From the NCBI GenBank assembly GCA_964347975.1, contig CAYGAY010000001.1, positions 434,001 to 498,000 on the forward strand: a stretch of 64,000 bases of DNA, in the 5' to 3' direction. The DNA is from Bin87 sp964347975 (GTDB taxonomy: Bacteria; Chloroflexota; Dehalococcoidia; Lucifugimonadales; UBA3495). Positions 24,770-33,665 of this stretch are shown here, piece after piece. Positions within the stretch are counted from its first letter, which is position 1. Every line of letters begins with the position of its first letter. Under the pieces are notes generated by a model. It saw nothing but the letters and a program-made list of their open reading frames with translations. It had not been told where the DNA came from and ran no database searches. A program made the position numbers and the translations under genes.

Positions 24770-26116
24770 ATGAACGCTCACGGGTACAATTTCTCCTCTG
24801 GACAGGAAGGGACCGGGCATATTTGGGGGAAGTGGGCCCTGGTGCGTCTGAACGCCTACAGCTTTGGCCTGGCTGGCTTCGTGCTGGCGATGGATACCGC
24901 GGTGTTGCCGATCCTGGTGCTGGAGGTCGCTCCGGAGGCGGCAAAGAACACCCTGCTGGGAGTGGTGGGTTTGGCCGGCCTGCTGGCGGCGGCGCTAGTC
25001 CAGGTGCCGGTGGGTTGGGCCAGTGATCGAACCCGGTCGCGCCTGGGCCGGCGATTGCCCTATATGCTGTGGGGCGGCGTCTGCATCACGGTCGCCCTGG
25101 GCGCTCTCGCCATGCCGTTAACCTACACCAGCCTGTTGGTGGTATGGCTCTTCATCCAGACCAACTCCGGGATTGCGTATTCGCCCTATCTGGCGAGCAT
25201 ACGGGAGTTAGTGCCGGCTGACCGCGTGGGGGTCGCGGCATCCATAAAAACTTTAATGGAGGCGCTGGGCGGAGCCAGCATTCTGTGCCTGACCGCACTG
25301 ATGATAGGTCACTATTCGTGGCCCGACAGCGCCCATTGGCTCTGGTTCACGCTGGCGTTGTTCGGCGCGGCGATAATCGTGACGGCAAGCGTCAGCTCCA
25401 CCACCATATACAAGCGTATGCACAATACGGGCGGGGTGACGACGGCGGCGTTTCACCGCGCCGCCATGGCATTTCCCGAAACGGCTAACATGGCCCGCCT
25501 CCACGCCGATCTGCCCTGGTTCGTGGCTTCCCGCAGCGCTTTCATCGGGGCCATCGTTATCTTCACCACATACGGCCTGTTTTTCCTCCGTGACAAGGTT
25601 CAGGTGGAGAATCCGGCCCAAGCCCTGGGCGTGGCCATAATCGGGATCGGTGGAATGCTCATTTTGACCACCTACCCTTCGGGGTGGCTGTCGGATCGCA
25701 TTGGTCGGAAGCCGCTGCTAGCCTTCGGAACAGTCGCCGCGCTGTTGTCCACTATCGCGATGATGTGGGTCAGTACCTATTTGCTGGCGGTGGTTGTTGC
25801 GAGCGTGATCGGCGGGGCGGTGGGGATCATCCTGACAACTCACTGGGCCATGGCCAATGACCTGGGAGCCCCGGGCCGCGAGGCGCAGCACATGGGAGTG
25901 GTCAATCTAGGCACTCTGATCGGCGCAGCCGGCGCCAAAGCTATCGGTCCCCTACCCGATCTGGTGGCAGTGTGGTTCGGGCCGGGATTTGGATACACTG
26001 CGTTGTTGGGCTCCAGCGCATTGCTGTTTATCATCGGCGGTTCACTTCTGCTCAAGGTAAGGGCTGAACACCCCGCTAGGTTGGTGGAACCGGCCAGCGC
26101 TACCGGGAATTCCTGA
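24770..26116 (+). CDS. MFS transporter
   Basis: A 448-residue 12-TM major facilitator. TM1 is LNAYSFGLAGFVLAMDTAVLPILVLEV. QVPVGWASDRTRSRLGRRLPYMLWGG is motif A with the DRTRSRxGRRxPY pattern seen in sugar/GPH-like carriers, and the mid-protein TYPSGWLSDRIGRKPLL is the second motif A. The ATG at 24770 lacks a strong ribosome site. Divergent from the BtuF-like gene, so the 97-nt gap holds both promoters. Substrate unknown. Confidence 0.85.
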   Translation: MNAHGYNFSSGQEGTGHIWGKWALVRLNAYSFGLAGFVLAMDTAVLPILVLEVAPEAAKNTLLGVVGLAGLLAAALVQVPVGWASDRTRSRLGRRLPYMLWGGVCITVALGALAMPLTYTSLLVVWLFIQTNSGIAYSPYLASIRELVPADRVGVAASIKTLMEALGGASILCLTALMIGHYSWPDSAHWLWFTLALFGAAIIVTASVSSTTIYKRMHNTGGVTTAAFHRAAMAFPETANMARLHADLPWFVASRSAFIGAIVIFTTYGLFFLRDKVQVENPAQALGVAIIGIGGMLILTTYPSGWLSDRIGRKPLLAFGTVAALLSTIAMMWVSTYLLAVVVASVIGGAVGIILTTHWAMANDLGAPGREAQHMGVVNLGTLIGAAGAKAIGPLPDLVAVWFGPGFGYTALLGSSALLFIIGGSLLLKVRAEHPARLVEPASATGNS

Positions 26117-26161
26117 CCGCCGGCAACGAGAGTCAACGGCGCGGGCGGTGACGCCGCCGGG

Positions 26162-27436
26162 CTACGACGGCCGCCGTCGATAAGTTTCACGCACAAACAG
26201 CAACAACCCCATACCTGACGCCGCCAGGATAATCGCGTCCACCCAGAGGGACCAAGCAAAGCCGGAGGCGTCGGCTATTGCTCCCAGGGACATGGCTCCG
26301 ATAATGGCGCCGACTCCTCCGAAGGTTCGCAGCAGCCCGATCGTCACGCCCTCCAAACCGGGGGGAGCGATGTCCGCGAAAAACACCGTGCCGGCCGGGC
26401 TACCCAAACCTTCGCCCAAACCGAGCAAAACTCCCGATAACAACAGTTGCCATAGATTGCCGGCCCACACGAAGGCGGCGATACCCAGACAGAGTAGAGC
26501 AATGGACGGCAGGATGGGCGTTTTGCGTCCGAAACGGTCCGACAGATAACCCGAGGCCATCGTGGTGAAGAACTGGGGGAAATGAGTCACGCTAAGCCAA
26601 AGTCCCAGGTGACCAGGTCCAAACCCTTTCTGACGACCGAACAACGGCATTACGCTCAAGCGGGCGCCCTGCCGGTTGGCCACGATCATGAGCGCGAAGA
26701 GGCCCACGAAGATGAATGCCGGACTGAAGATAAGGCGCCGCAGGGCGTTGCGTTCCCTGGCGGGAGCATCATCCGGCCCGGGGTCCGTGAGCGTTGTCGC
26801 CGTGCTTCCGCCGCCCAACCGTCGCCCTGGAGCTTCCTCTTGACGACGCGATTCGGGAAGCGCCGTTACGATAATGGCCAACGAGGCCGCCATCAATATG
26901 ACTTGGCCGAACAGGGGGATGCGCAGCCCGAAAATGCTGGCCGCAAAGCCACCCAGCAGGGGCCCTAAAATCTGTCCTGCCAATATGCTCAACTCTTGCA
27001 GGCTCAGCAGGCGGCCCCGGGTTTCGGCGTCAGCCTCGTCCCGTAGGTAGATGGTGGCGACGGTAAGGAAAATGCTGCCGCCGAACCCCGAAACGAACCG
27101 CCAACCGGTCAGCCATACGTAGCTGAACGACAGCGACACCATGGCTGCTCCGGCCGTATTGATGGCAGCGCCCAAGGCCAGGACGCGCCGTCTGCCGTAC
27201 CGCTGTGCCAAGTATCCGGCCGGCACGGCGGTGACCAGGCGGCCCACGCCAAACAAGCCGACCGCGATACCCACCTCGGCGGCGGTCACGCCATATTCCT
27301 GCTCCAGGAACAGAGGCAGAACCGGGGAGATGATGCCCATGCCCAGGCTGTTAAGGGCAACGCTAAGGCACAGCAGAGACACCCCGCGATAACGGCCCTG
27401 TCGGCCCAGGAAGGACCGCCAGGACGCTGTTCTCAC
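26162..27436 (-). CDS. MFS transporter
   Basis: A 424-residue 12-TM transporter. N-terminal half: LCLSVALNSLGMGIISPVLPLFLEQEYG, then GRLVTAVPAGYLAQRYGRRRVLALG (motif A) and FVSGFGGSIFLTVATIYLRDEA. The central loop is basic and Gly-rich (APGRRLGGGST), and the second half has TMASGYLSDRFGRKTPILPS. ATGA overlap with the DUF951 gene upstream suggests one transcript with it and pyrF. Convergent with the MFS gene at 24770. Resembles drug or sugar-efflux carriers. Confidence 0.88.
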   Translation of the reverse strand: MRTASWRSFLGRQGRYRGVSLLCLSVALNSLGMGIISPVLPLFLEQEYGVTAAEVGIAVGLFGVGRLVTAVPAGYLAQRYGRRRVLALGAAINTAGAAMVSLSFSYVWLTGWRFVSGFGGSIFLTVATIYLRDEADAETRGRLLSLQELSILAGQILGPLLGGFAASIFGLRIPLFGQVILMAASLAIIVTALPESRRQEEAPGRRLGGGSTATTLTDPGPDDAPARERNALRRLIFSPAFIFVGLFALMIVANRQGARLSVMPLFGRQKGFGPGHLGLWLSVTHFPQFFTTMASGYLSDRFGRKTPILPSIALLCLGIAAFVWAGNLWQLLLSGVLLGLGEGLGSPAGTVFFADIAPPGLEGVTIGLLRTFGGVGAIIGAMSLGAIADASGFAWSLWVDAIILAASGMGLLLFVRETYRRRPS

Positions 27437-27663
27437 TGGGTGGTCCGTTCTGGAGGGGAATAGTCCGGACGGATAATTTCCCGGATGCGCCGGATGATAC
27501 GGAATCGCGGGGCCATGATGTTATGTCCGCAGGTCTGGCAGCGCAGGCCGATGTCGCCGCCCACCCGGTTGACGCGCCACTGGTAGCCACCGCAGGGATG
27601 GGGTTTTTTCAGGCGAACGACATCACCAGGTTTGATGTCGCCGGGGTTGAATCGTTCGACCAT
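27433..27663 (-). CDS. DUF951 family protein
   Basis: A 76-residue protein with the DUF951 pattern: GDIKPGDVVRLKKPHPCGGYQWRVNRVGGDIGLRCQTCGHNIMAPR. The CG..C..CGH cysteines suggest a small zinc-binding beta-barrel. Function unknown; the family is common in Firmicutes and Chloroflexota. Its first 55 nt overlap the 3' end of pyrF in another frame and its end overlaps the MFS start by 4 nt, so it is translationally coupled on both sides. Confidence 0.85.
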   Translation of the reverse strand: MVERFNPGDIKPGDVVRLKKPHPCGGYQWRVNRVGGDIGLRCQTCGHNIMAPRFRIIRRIREIIRPDYSPPERTTQ

Positions 27664-28529
27664 CCCAAATCCATCTGATCCAAAGTGCGATTGATGTCGT
27701 CCTTCAACCGTATCGTTTGCCGACGTGCCGCTTCTGCGTAATCCTTACCCTGAGAAGCGTATATGATGCCGCGTGATGAGTTGATGATGACCATACGTCC
27801 ATCGGCATCAACGCCGTCGCGAACAGAATCCTCAAGATCGCCGCCTTGGGCGCCGATCCCCGGTATAAGCAGGGGGGTGTTTGGGCAAGCGTTGCGCACA
27901 TCCTTGATTTTACTTGACGCTGTTGCACCCATCACAAGACCCAAATTGTTATGCTCCGACCAAGTCTGCGATTTTTTGGCCATGTGCAAATACAGTGGGA
28001 TACGGGCGCCATCTGCACCATCCACTATCATGTCCTGGAAATCCTCAGACCCCTTATTGCTGCCACGACACCAGATGAATGCGCCGCGTTCAGGCTTCGC
28101 CAGCCAAGGTTCCGCTGTATCCTGTCCGCCCCAGGCGTTGATGGTTACAGCATCAAAGTCGAGCACATCGAACATCGCCTTTGCGTAAGCTTTTGCGGTA
28201 TGACCGATGTCGCCCATCTTGCTGTCTCCGATTACCACGATGCCGGGGGCGAGTTCTCGGATATATTCGACTGTGGTTAACAGCGCCAACATACCACGCA
28301 ACCCTTCGGCTTCGTAAAATGCCAAATTGAGCTTGTAGGCGCAAACCAGATCAGCCGTGGCCTCCACGATGGCTCGGTTAAATGCCAAGCAAGCGCGGGC
28401 ACGGCTGGCGGAATCGTTACCCGCACCAACGCACACCGGAATTTCGTCCGGATCCACGTCCAAGCCAACACAGACCATGCTGCGATTTTTCTCGCACGCG
28501 GCCCGGAGCTTATCAACGAAACTGACCAT
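27609..28529 (-). CDS. pyrF: Orotidine 5'-phosphate decarboxylase (type 2)
   Basis: A 306-residue OMP decarboxylase of the longer bacterial/mycobacterial type, producing UMP. Motifs: VCVGLDVDPDEIPVC, VCAYKLNLAFYEAEG, GIVVIGDSKMGDIGHTAKAYAKAMF (catalytic D-K-x-x-D variant DSKMGD), DAVTINAWGGQD and LLIPGIGAQGGD. I start at ATG 28529 (MVSFVDKLR), where similarity begins. The final WSNDSTPATSNLVMSFA runs 55 nt into DUF951 and looks like an acquired tail. A TATAAT -10 box lies 32 nt upstream of the start. Confidence 0.92.
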   Translation of the reverse strand: MVSFVDKLRAACEKNRSMVCVGLDVDPDEIPVCVGAGNDSASRARACLAFNRAIVEATADLVCAYKLNLAFYEAEGLRGMLALLTTVEYIRELAPGIVVIGDSKMGDIGHTAKAYAKAMFDVLDFDAVTINAWGGQDTAEPWLAKPERGAFIWCRGSNKGSEDFQDMIVDGADGARIPLYLHMAKKSQTWSEHNNLGLVMGATASSKIKDVRNACPNTPLLIPGIGAQGGDLEDSVRDGVDADGRMVIINSSRGIIYASQGKDYAEAARRQTIRLKDDINRTLDQMDLGWSNDSTPATSNLVMSFA

Positions 28530-28560
28530 AATGCGCCAGACCTCAATCTTAAGTAACGGT

Positions 28561-28566
28561 ATTATA
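28561..28566 (-). promoter_or_regulatory. -10 box for pyrF
   Basis: A perfect TATAAT on the minus strand, 32 nt upstream of the pyrF ATG. The upstream -35 match is weak (TCAAGACA region near 28584). Likely drives pyrF-DUF951-MFS. Confidence 0.5.
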
Positions 28567-28636
28567 ACCCATGCGCTGAAAATGTCTTGATGCGGGCAAT
28601 CCCAGTTCGCCCGAAAAGCGGCCGCCGGGCGCATCC

Positions 28637-28666
28637 TTGACTCCCCCCGCCGCCCTTGCCTACACT
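28637..28666 (+). promoter_or_regulatory. Sigma70-like promoter for the DUF3500 gene
   Basis: TTGACT (28637-28642), an 18-nt spacer and TACACT (28661-28666), about 54 nt before the DUF3500 start. It is one of the clearest -35/-10 pairs in the window. Confidence 0.6.
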
Positions 28667-28719
28667 GCCGCCAAAGGGATTTCACGGGATTTCACAGTTT
28701 TGGCAGGAGGTCATCCGAG

Positions 28720-29715
28720 ATGGCAACGGGTCGGTACACGCATCCTCACGCCCACGTATCCGCCGCGATGGTGGACTCAGCCCGGCGCTGGTTGGCGAGC
28801 CTGGACGCCGAGCAGCGGGCGAAGGCCACCTATCATTATATGGACGGCGAGCGTATCTTCTGGTACTACCCACCGCTGAACCGTCATGGACTGCCACTGC
28901 GCGACATGGCCCAACCCCAGCGCAACCTGGCGATGGAGTTGCTGGCGACCGGGCTGACGGAAGATTCCAATCGCCAAGCCCGGCTGATCATCGAGCACGA
29001 GGATGTTCTGGGACCCCTGGAAGAGGAATGGGGACAGATCACATTCGTACGAGATCCGGAGCTGTACTACTGGACGGTCTTCGGCGACCCCGGCCGAGGG
29101 GATCCCTGGGGATGGCGCGTGGAAGGACACCACTTGTCGGTACACTACAGCGTCTGGGGCGACCAGGTTATCGCGGTCACGCCGTTCTTCCTGGGAGCAA
29201 ATCCGGCCGAGGTGCGCAAAGGTTCCAAAGAGGGCTTGCGCATCCTGGGTCGCCGCGAGGATCTAGCCATCGAACTGATCGGGTCTCTTGACGCAGGACA
29301 GCGCGGGAAGGCGGTGATCCACGACAAGGCTCCCTGGGACATCCTGGGGTATAACGCCAGCAAACAGGCAATCCACGACGACGAGGGCCTGGCCGCCCGC
29401 GACATGAACGGAACCCAGCAGGAAATCCTCATGACGCTCATTGCGGAGTACGTCAACGGCGCCCCGGCCCCGGTGGCGGAACAACGGCTGGCAGCGATCC
29501 GGGAGTCCGGCCTCGACGACTTCCGTCTGGTGTGGGCCGGTGGGCTGGACCGCAGCCGGGACCACTATTACCGCATCCACGGCGGGCAGTTTATCGTGGA
29601 GTTCGACAACATCCAGAACGAGGCCAACCACATCCACTCGGTGTGGCGCGAGGTGGAAAGCGACTTCGCCCAGGATGTGCTACGGGATCACCGAATGCTT
29701 TATCATGTCCTGTAA
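28720..29715 (+). CDS. DUF3500 family protein
   Basis: A 331-residue protein matching DUF3500: MVDSARRWLASLDAEQRAKATY, ERIFWYYPPLNRHGLPLRDM, then FGDPGRGDPWGWRVEGHHLSVHYSV, where a WGWR-EGHH block is the family hallmark, and a C-terminal YYRIHGGQFIVEFDN ... HIHSVWRE. His and Trp conservation hints at a metal or ligand site, but no activity is established. AGGAGG is 9 nt upstream and there is a good promoter. Soluble, no signal peptide. Likely a single-gene transcript, convergent with a thioredoxin-fold gene. Confidence 0.85.
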   Translation: MATGRYTHPHAHVSAAMVDSARRWLASLDAEQRAKATYHYMDGERIFWYYPPLNRHGLPLRDMAQPQRNLAMELLATGLTEDSNRQARLIIEHEDVLGPLEEEWGQITFVRDPELYYWTVFGDPGRGDPWGWRVEGHHLSVHYSVWGDQVIAVTPFFLGANPAEVRKGSKEGLRILGRREDLAIELIGSLDAGQRGKAVIHDKAPWDILGYNASKQAIHDDEGLAARDMNGTQQEILMTLIAEYVNGAPAPVAEQRLAAIRESGLDDFRLVWAGGLDRSRDHYYRIHGGQFIVEFDNIQNEANHIHSVWREVESDFAQDVLRDHRMLYHVL

Positions 29716-29738
29716 CTCTAGGTGACTGGGGCGGGAAA

Positions 29739-29767
29739 CGCCGGGGCGAAAATCATTCGCCCCGGCG
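29739..29767. terminator. Bidirectional GC-rich hairpin between convergent genes
   Basis: Perfect 12-bp arms CGCCGGGGCGAA and TTCGCCCCGGCG with an AATCA loop. It separates the DUF3500 gene from the minus-strand thioredoxin-fold lipoprotein and contains that gene's stop codon. No long T-run, but position and stability fit a terminator. Member of the GGGGCGA hairpin family in this window. Confidence 0.6.
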
Positions 29768-30649
29768 CACTTCAAACAGCGCTTCTTCCAGTTCGGTTAG
29801 CGTCGCGTAGCCCTCAAACCGCTGGTGGACGGCGCCCGCGCTGTCCAGGACGAACACCCAGGACTCGTTGGTCCATCCCGGTATCCGGGTGAAGCCCCAT
29901 TCATCAGCGGCCGGCACCAATCGGGCGCGGCTCAAGTCACCCTGGATCTCCTCCGGGTTGTCGTACAGTTCTACGTGAATGTAGTTGGCCTTGTCGGGAT
30001 GAGTGGCGCGAAGTTCAGAGACGGTGTCCACCTGGGGCCCGCAAGTTGGGCTGGTGCAGAAGGCCGGCGTAGCGAAAACGATGACCGTGGGCTGGGGCGA
30101 CCGGATGGCGTCCGCCACGGACAGTCGGTAAAGCTCCTCGTCCGGTTCAAAGTCCGTGGTGAGGTCGAATACGGCGGCGCCGTCGCCCAGCGTTTTGGTC
30201 TCACTGCTCGGAGGCGTGTCGCCGATGGATGGGACCGGCGACTCCGTGAGGACTTCAACGTCGATCAGCGCCCGGCCGGAAACCTCGCCGCCGATGGGCT
30301 CCGCCGTCAATTGATAGTTGCCAGCAGTTGGAAACTCAACTGATCCGGCATATGAACCGCGCACGCCGTAGGGCCACGGGTTGTAATCCGCCGTAACCTG
30401 GGCGATGGGTTCCATAGTCCCGGCGCGGGCAATGGAGATTTGCACTTGGGGAGCGTCAATCAAAGCCTTTTGAGTGTTCAATAGAAAAGCAACGCGCTGA
30501 CTACCCACTTCCAACACTTTGGTAGCCAAGTGTGATTGGATTGCCGGAGCCGCCGCGGGAGACGGTTCTACCGCGGGTTCGGAACACCCGGCAACCGCCG
30601 CCAACAGGGCAACGGCGAGCCCAATAGCCAATATCAAAGGGCGCGCCAT
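29753..30649 (-). CDS. Thioredoxin/SCO1-like fold lipoprotein
   Basis: A 298-residue exported lipoprotein: signal peptide ILAIGLAVALLAAVAGCSEP (lipobox VAGC), a beta-rich middle region (residues about 45-150), then a redoxin domain with VIVFATPAFCTSPTCGPQVDTVSELR. The CxxxC spacing matches SCO1/redoxin copper or thiol chaperones rather than CxxC thioredoxins. Begins directly after the stop of the DipZ-like gene (TAG then ATG), so the two are co-expressed. Likely acts in extracytoplasmic thiol or metal handling; partner unknown. Confidence 0.75.
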   Translation of the reverse strand: MARPLILAIGLAVALLAAVAGCSEPAVEPSPAAAPAIQSHLATKVLEVGSQRVAFLLNTQKALIDAPQVQISIARAGTMEPIAQVTADYNPWPYGVRGSYAGSVEFPTAGNYQLTAEPIGGEVSGRALIDVEVLTESPVPSIGDTPPSSETKTLGDGAAVFDLTTDFEPDEELYRLSVADAIRSPQPTVIVFATPAFCTSPTCGPQVDTVSELRATHPDKANYIHVELYDNPEEIQGDLSRARLVPAADEWGFTRIPGWTNESWVFVLDSAGAVHQRFEGYATLTELEEALFEVRRGE

Positions 30650-32059
30650 CTAAGGCCCCTCCGCATAGACGCCGAAGGTGAAGGCGAACAGTCCGAAATC
30701 ATCTGAGTTGGAGCGCATCGTGAGGACCGATTGGGGGAGGTATTGTGGATTGTCCACGATACCGTACATCCTGGGTTCATCCACCAGTATGTATGAATAG
30801 CCGTCTTCATCCCACTGGATGTCAGCGCCGGCATTCTCAGGTGTCAGCATCGCGCCGTCCACCGTGACAATTACCTGGTACGGCTCCCCCGAGTCGGAGG
30901 TCAGAACTGCGTTGACGCTTTTGGCCGCGTAGTTGAGGGCGAGATAGTCCTCAAGGTTCTCGGTGGTACGGGCGTGACGGATCCGCTCGGGCTCCACCGA
31001 CCATTGGCCCTGGAAGTAGAGCACGTGGCGTTTGAGCTCCTGGGGAATTGTTACGTCAATGACACCGGTGGCATTCTCCACATCAAACGGGATGGAGTTG
31101 AAATATTCCTCGTACTGGGCGACGTAGGGGTGGCGTCCGATGCGGGCGACGCCCAGGTTGCGTTCCCAACCGGCGTATAACTCCGGCGTAACCTCGGCGC
31201 TGCCCATGCGCCGCGCCGACTGGAAAGCGGCGTCGCGGATCTGGTCCTCCGGAAGGTCGAGGGGGTCGTCACTGAGGTCGGCGCCGGCTTCCACCAGAGC
31301 GTTGCGGATCTGCTGTTCCGTTTCCCCATAGTGACCTTCGCCAAAATGGGAGTAAATCATCTCGCCGCGACTGTTGAACAGGTACTTGGCGGGCCAGTAT
31401 CGGTTTTCGAAATTGCGCCAGGTAGTCATGAAGTTGTCCTGCGCCACCGGCCAACTGATGTCATGCGTGTCCAAAGCTTCAGCCACGTTATCGTAGTCCT
31501 TTTCGAACTCAAACTCAGGGGTGTGGATGCCCAGGATCACCAGCCCGTCGTCTTCATATCGCGCCCACCAGTCTCGCAGGAACGGGAGGGTGCGGATGCA
31601 GTTGACGCAGGTATAGGTCCAGAAATCAACGAGGACGACATTGCCTTCGCTGACCAGATCGGCGATGGAAAGCTCCATGTCCGTGTTTAACCAGGCGTCG
31701 ATCCCGTCCACTTGGGGGATGCGCTCTATGTTGACGAGCGCCCTTGCTCGCTCCGCAATCTCCGCATCGGCAGCCGGTTGGGCAGTCGCGGACGACGGGG
31801 CCGGCTCCGCTGGTTCGGTGGTGGATTCCGCGGCCGCGCCAGTCGTTTTGGGGGCCTGGCCTCCATCGCTTGCCGGTGGCTGATCGCCGGTTTGCGCGGC
31901 CGCGGCGGTGGCGGTCGCCGGCGGCGGCATCGTGGGCGCTGGATCAACCGACGGGGCGGCCGGCGCTGCGCTCTGCCCGCACGCGGCAATTGCGGCCGCC
32001 AGAAACAACCCGAGGGTCAGCGCGAACAGCGCACCGGCGCGTCTGGTAGAAAACATCAT
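30650..32059 (-). CDS. DipZ/TlpA-like thioredoxin lipoprotein
   Basis: A 469-residue lipoprotein: signal peptide ending LAAAIAACGQ (lipobox IAAC), a long Ala/Pro/Thr-rich linker (about residues 30-100), a redoxin domain with the CxxC site FWTYTCVNCIRTLPFLRDWW and PAKYLFNSRGEMIYSHFGEGHY, then a C-terminal beta domain (about residues 300-469) as in DipZ proteins. Such proteins reduce exported disulfides and are usually recharged by a CcdA/DsbD-type membrane protein, which is absent here. The ATGATG start is at 32059; longer readings extend into promoter DNA. Confidence 0.85.
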   Translation of the reverse strand: MMFSTRRAGALFALTLGLFLAAAIAACGQSAAPAAPSVDPAPTMPPPATATAAAAQTGDQPPASDGGQAPKTTGAAAESTTEPAEPAPSSATAQPAADAEIAERARALVNIERIPQVDGIDAWLNTDMELSIADLVSEGNVVLVDFWTYTCVNCIRTLPFLRDWWARYEDDGLVILGIHTPEFEFEKDYDNVAEALDTHDISWPVAQDNFMTTWRNFENRYWPAKYLFNSRGEMIYSHFGEGHYGETEQQIRNALVEAGADLSDDPLDLPEDQIRDAAFQSARRMGSAEVTPELYAGWERNLGVARIGRHPYVAQYEEYFNSIPFDVENATGVIDVTIPQELKRHVLYFQGQWSVEPERIRHARTTENLEDYLALNYAAKSVNAVLTSDSGEPYQVIVTVDGAMLTPENAGADIQWDEDGYSYILVDEPRMYGIVDNPQYLPQSVLTMRSNSDDFGLFAFTFGVYAEGP

Positions 32060-32166
32060 GGCGTTACTCACTTCTCTTTTGCGTGGCGGCAGTATAACCC
32101 GACCGACCATGGCGGTAGCGTTGACGACGAAACGGAAAGGTCGTCCAGCAGCGCGACGGCGTAATA

Positions 32167-32175
32167 TGCTACTAT
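32167..32175 (+). promoter_or_regulatory. Extended -10 promoter
   Basis: TGCTACTAT, an extended -10 form, lies 64 nt before the start at 32240 in the divergent gap. Weak -35. Confidence 0.35.
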
Positions 32176-32239
32176 ACGCCGAGGCAGGTCTGGCGGTTTA
32201 ACCGTTTCAGCTGCAAAGCGAATCAAGGAGGAATTTGGA

Positions 32240-32704
32240 ATGGCTACTATGATTGACGGCGAGTCTTACCTGGGTCGGGTGATGGTGCGCCCGTTGAGCA
32301 AGTCGGGCGACGTTACGATGTACCTGTGGCCGCTGCGCTGTCTAAAGGCCAAGTTTGGGGGGCCCACGTTCGGAGTGGACGTGAACGGCGTTGAGATCAT
32401 CCGCTTCGACCCGCATGGCGCGCGTGGGCACTGGCACAAGGGCGGTTATGACAAGCTGGGGGCCGGCGGCTCGCACGTCGATTACCCGGAAGGGATGATG
32501 GAGAGCGCCTCGCAAATGGAGTTTTCGCTGGCAGTTCTGCGCGAGCAGACCGGTGATTACCTTGCAGAGGCCGGTTACCCTGAGGCGGCCGCCAGTTTGG
32601 ACCCGGAGCTACTCCAAGCGGCAAGCGACGCTATCGTCGCCCACCTGGAGGGTGAAGGCGACTTGATATCCGAAGCGAAGGCGAAAGACCTTATAGCGGC
32701 CTGA
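32240..32704 (+). CDS. Conserved hypothetical protein
   Basis: A 154-residue soluble protein with a strong ribosome site (AAGGAGG 10 nt upstream). The N-terminal half reads YLGRVMVRPLSKSGDVTMYLWPLRCLKAKFGG and FGVDVNGVEIIRFDPHGARGHWHKGGYDKLG, with a His-rich HWHKGGY motif that could bind metal. The C-terminal half is helical (MEFSLAVLREQTGDYL ... AIVAHLEGEGDLISEAKAKDL). I do not recognise the family. Its own terminator follows 31 nt after the stop. Confidence 0.7.
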   Translation: MATMIDGESYLGRVMVRPLSKSGDVTMYLWPLRCLKAKFGGPTFGVDVNGVEIIRFDPHGARGHWHKGGYDKLGAGGSHVDYPEGMMESASQMEFSLAVLREQTGDYLAEAGYPEAAASLDPELLQAASDAIVAHLEGEGDLISEAKAKDLIAA

Positions 32705-32734
32705 TGGTTCGGCCCAGGCTTTTCCTTTGGCAGA

Positions 32735-32768
32735 CCGGGGCGGGCTTCAAACCCGCCCCGGCATTTTT
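32735..32768 (+). terminator. Rho-independent terminator
   Basis: CCGGGGCGGG / CCCGCCCCGG 10-bp stem with a 7-nt CTTCAAA loop, followed by CATTTTT. Clear intrinsic terminator for the hypothetical gene at 32240. A near-identical hairpin occurs at 56686-56708. Confidence 0.85.
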
Positions 32769-32782
32769 GGCTGACCGGAAGA

Positions 32783-33586
32783 TTACGATGTGATGCGGGT
32801 GCCGATGGGTTTCCCTGCCACACATTCCATCAATGCGCCGGGCTCCCGTCCGTCAATGATGTGGGCGCTGGGTACCGCCCGGTCTGTCAGGGCATCAAGA
32901 CAGGCGGCCAGTTTTGGCAGCATCCCGCCACGGGCGACGCCGGAACTGCGCAGCGCCTCCGCGCCCCGGGCATCCAGGCGGGGTATCACGCGACCGCCGT
33001 TGTCCATCACGCCGGCCACGTCGGTGAGGAAGATGATGCGCTCGGCTTTCAGGGCGCGGGCCAAGGCCCCGGCGGCAGTATCTCCGTTGACGTTGAGGGG
33101 TTGTCCGGCGTGGTGGCTGGCAACAGTTACATCCACCGCAATGGGGGATACCATGGGGATGAAGCCGGCGGATACGATGGCGTTGACCGGCGCGGGGTCC
33201 ACGGCGGTCACCTCACCCACATAGCCCAGGTCGGGATTAGCGACCCTGGCCTGTAGCAGGCAACCGTCCATGCCGCTGATGCCGATGGTGGGAGCCCCCA
33301 ACCGCTGCATCTGAGCAGTAAGTTCCTTGTTGACCAGTCCTCCCAGCACTGCCACCACAATGTCCAGCGACGGCGCATCAGTGACCCGCAAGCCGTTCAC
33401 GAAGTTAGGCGCAAGATTCTGCCGCTGCATCCATTCGCTGATAACGTTGCCGCCGCCGTGTACGATGACGACGGGCCGGCCGGCGGCGTGGAGGGCTGCC
33501 AGGTCTTGCAGCGAGGTATCGTTGCCGCCCAGCGTACTGCCGCCGATTTTAACTACGATGGGCGGTTCGGAAATGACTTGGAACAC
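32783..33586 (-). CDS. argB: Acetylglutamate kinase
   Basis: A 267-residue amino-acid kinase making N-acetylglutamyl phosphate in arginine synthesis. Motifs: PPIVVKIGGSTLGGND, VVIVHGGGNVISEWMQR, NFVNGLRVTD, GISGMDGCLLQA, LNVNGDTAAGALARALKAERIIFLTDVAGV and GGMLPKLAACLDAL. GTG 33586 is chosen because GAGAGGAA lies about 9 nt upstream; upstream codons are unlike the family. It follows argJ by 79 nt on the same strand. Confidence 0.93.
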   Translation of the reverse strand: MFQVISEPPIVVKIGGSTLGGNDTSLQDLAALHAAGRPVVIVHGGGNVISEWMQRQNLAPNFVNGLRVTDAPSLDIVVAVLGGLVNKELTAQMQRLGAPTIGISGMDGCLLQARVANPDLGYVGEVTAVDPAPVNAIVSAGFIPMVSPIAVDVTVASHHAGQPLNVNGDTAAGALARALKAERIIFLTDVAGVMDNGGRVIPRLDARGAEALRSSGVARGGMLPKLAACLDALTDRAVPSAHIIDGREPGALMECVAGKPIGTRITS

Positions 33587-33665
33587 GGCGGGGTTCCTCT
33601 CGACGGTTGGCCGGCGCCGGGGCAAAGGATCAATCGCCCCGGCCATTGTCGATCTTGGCGCCAGG

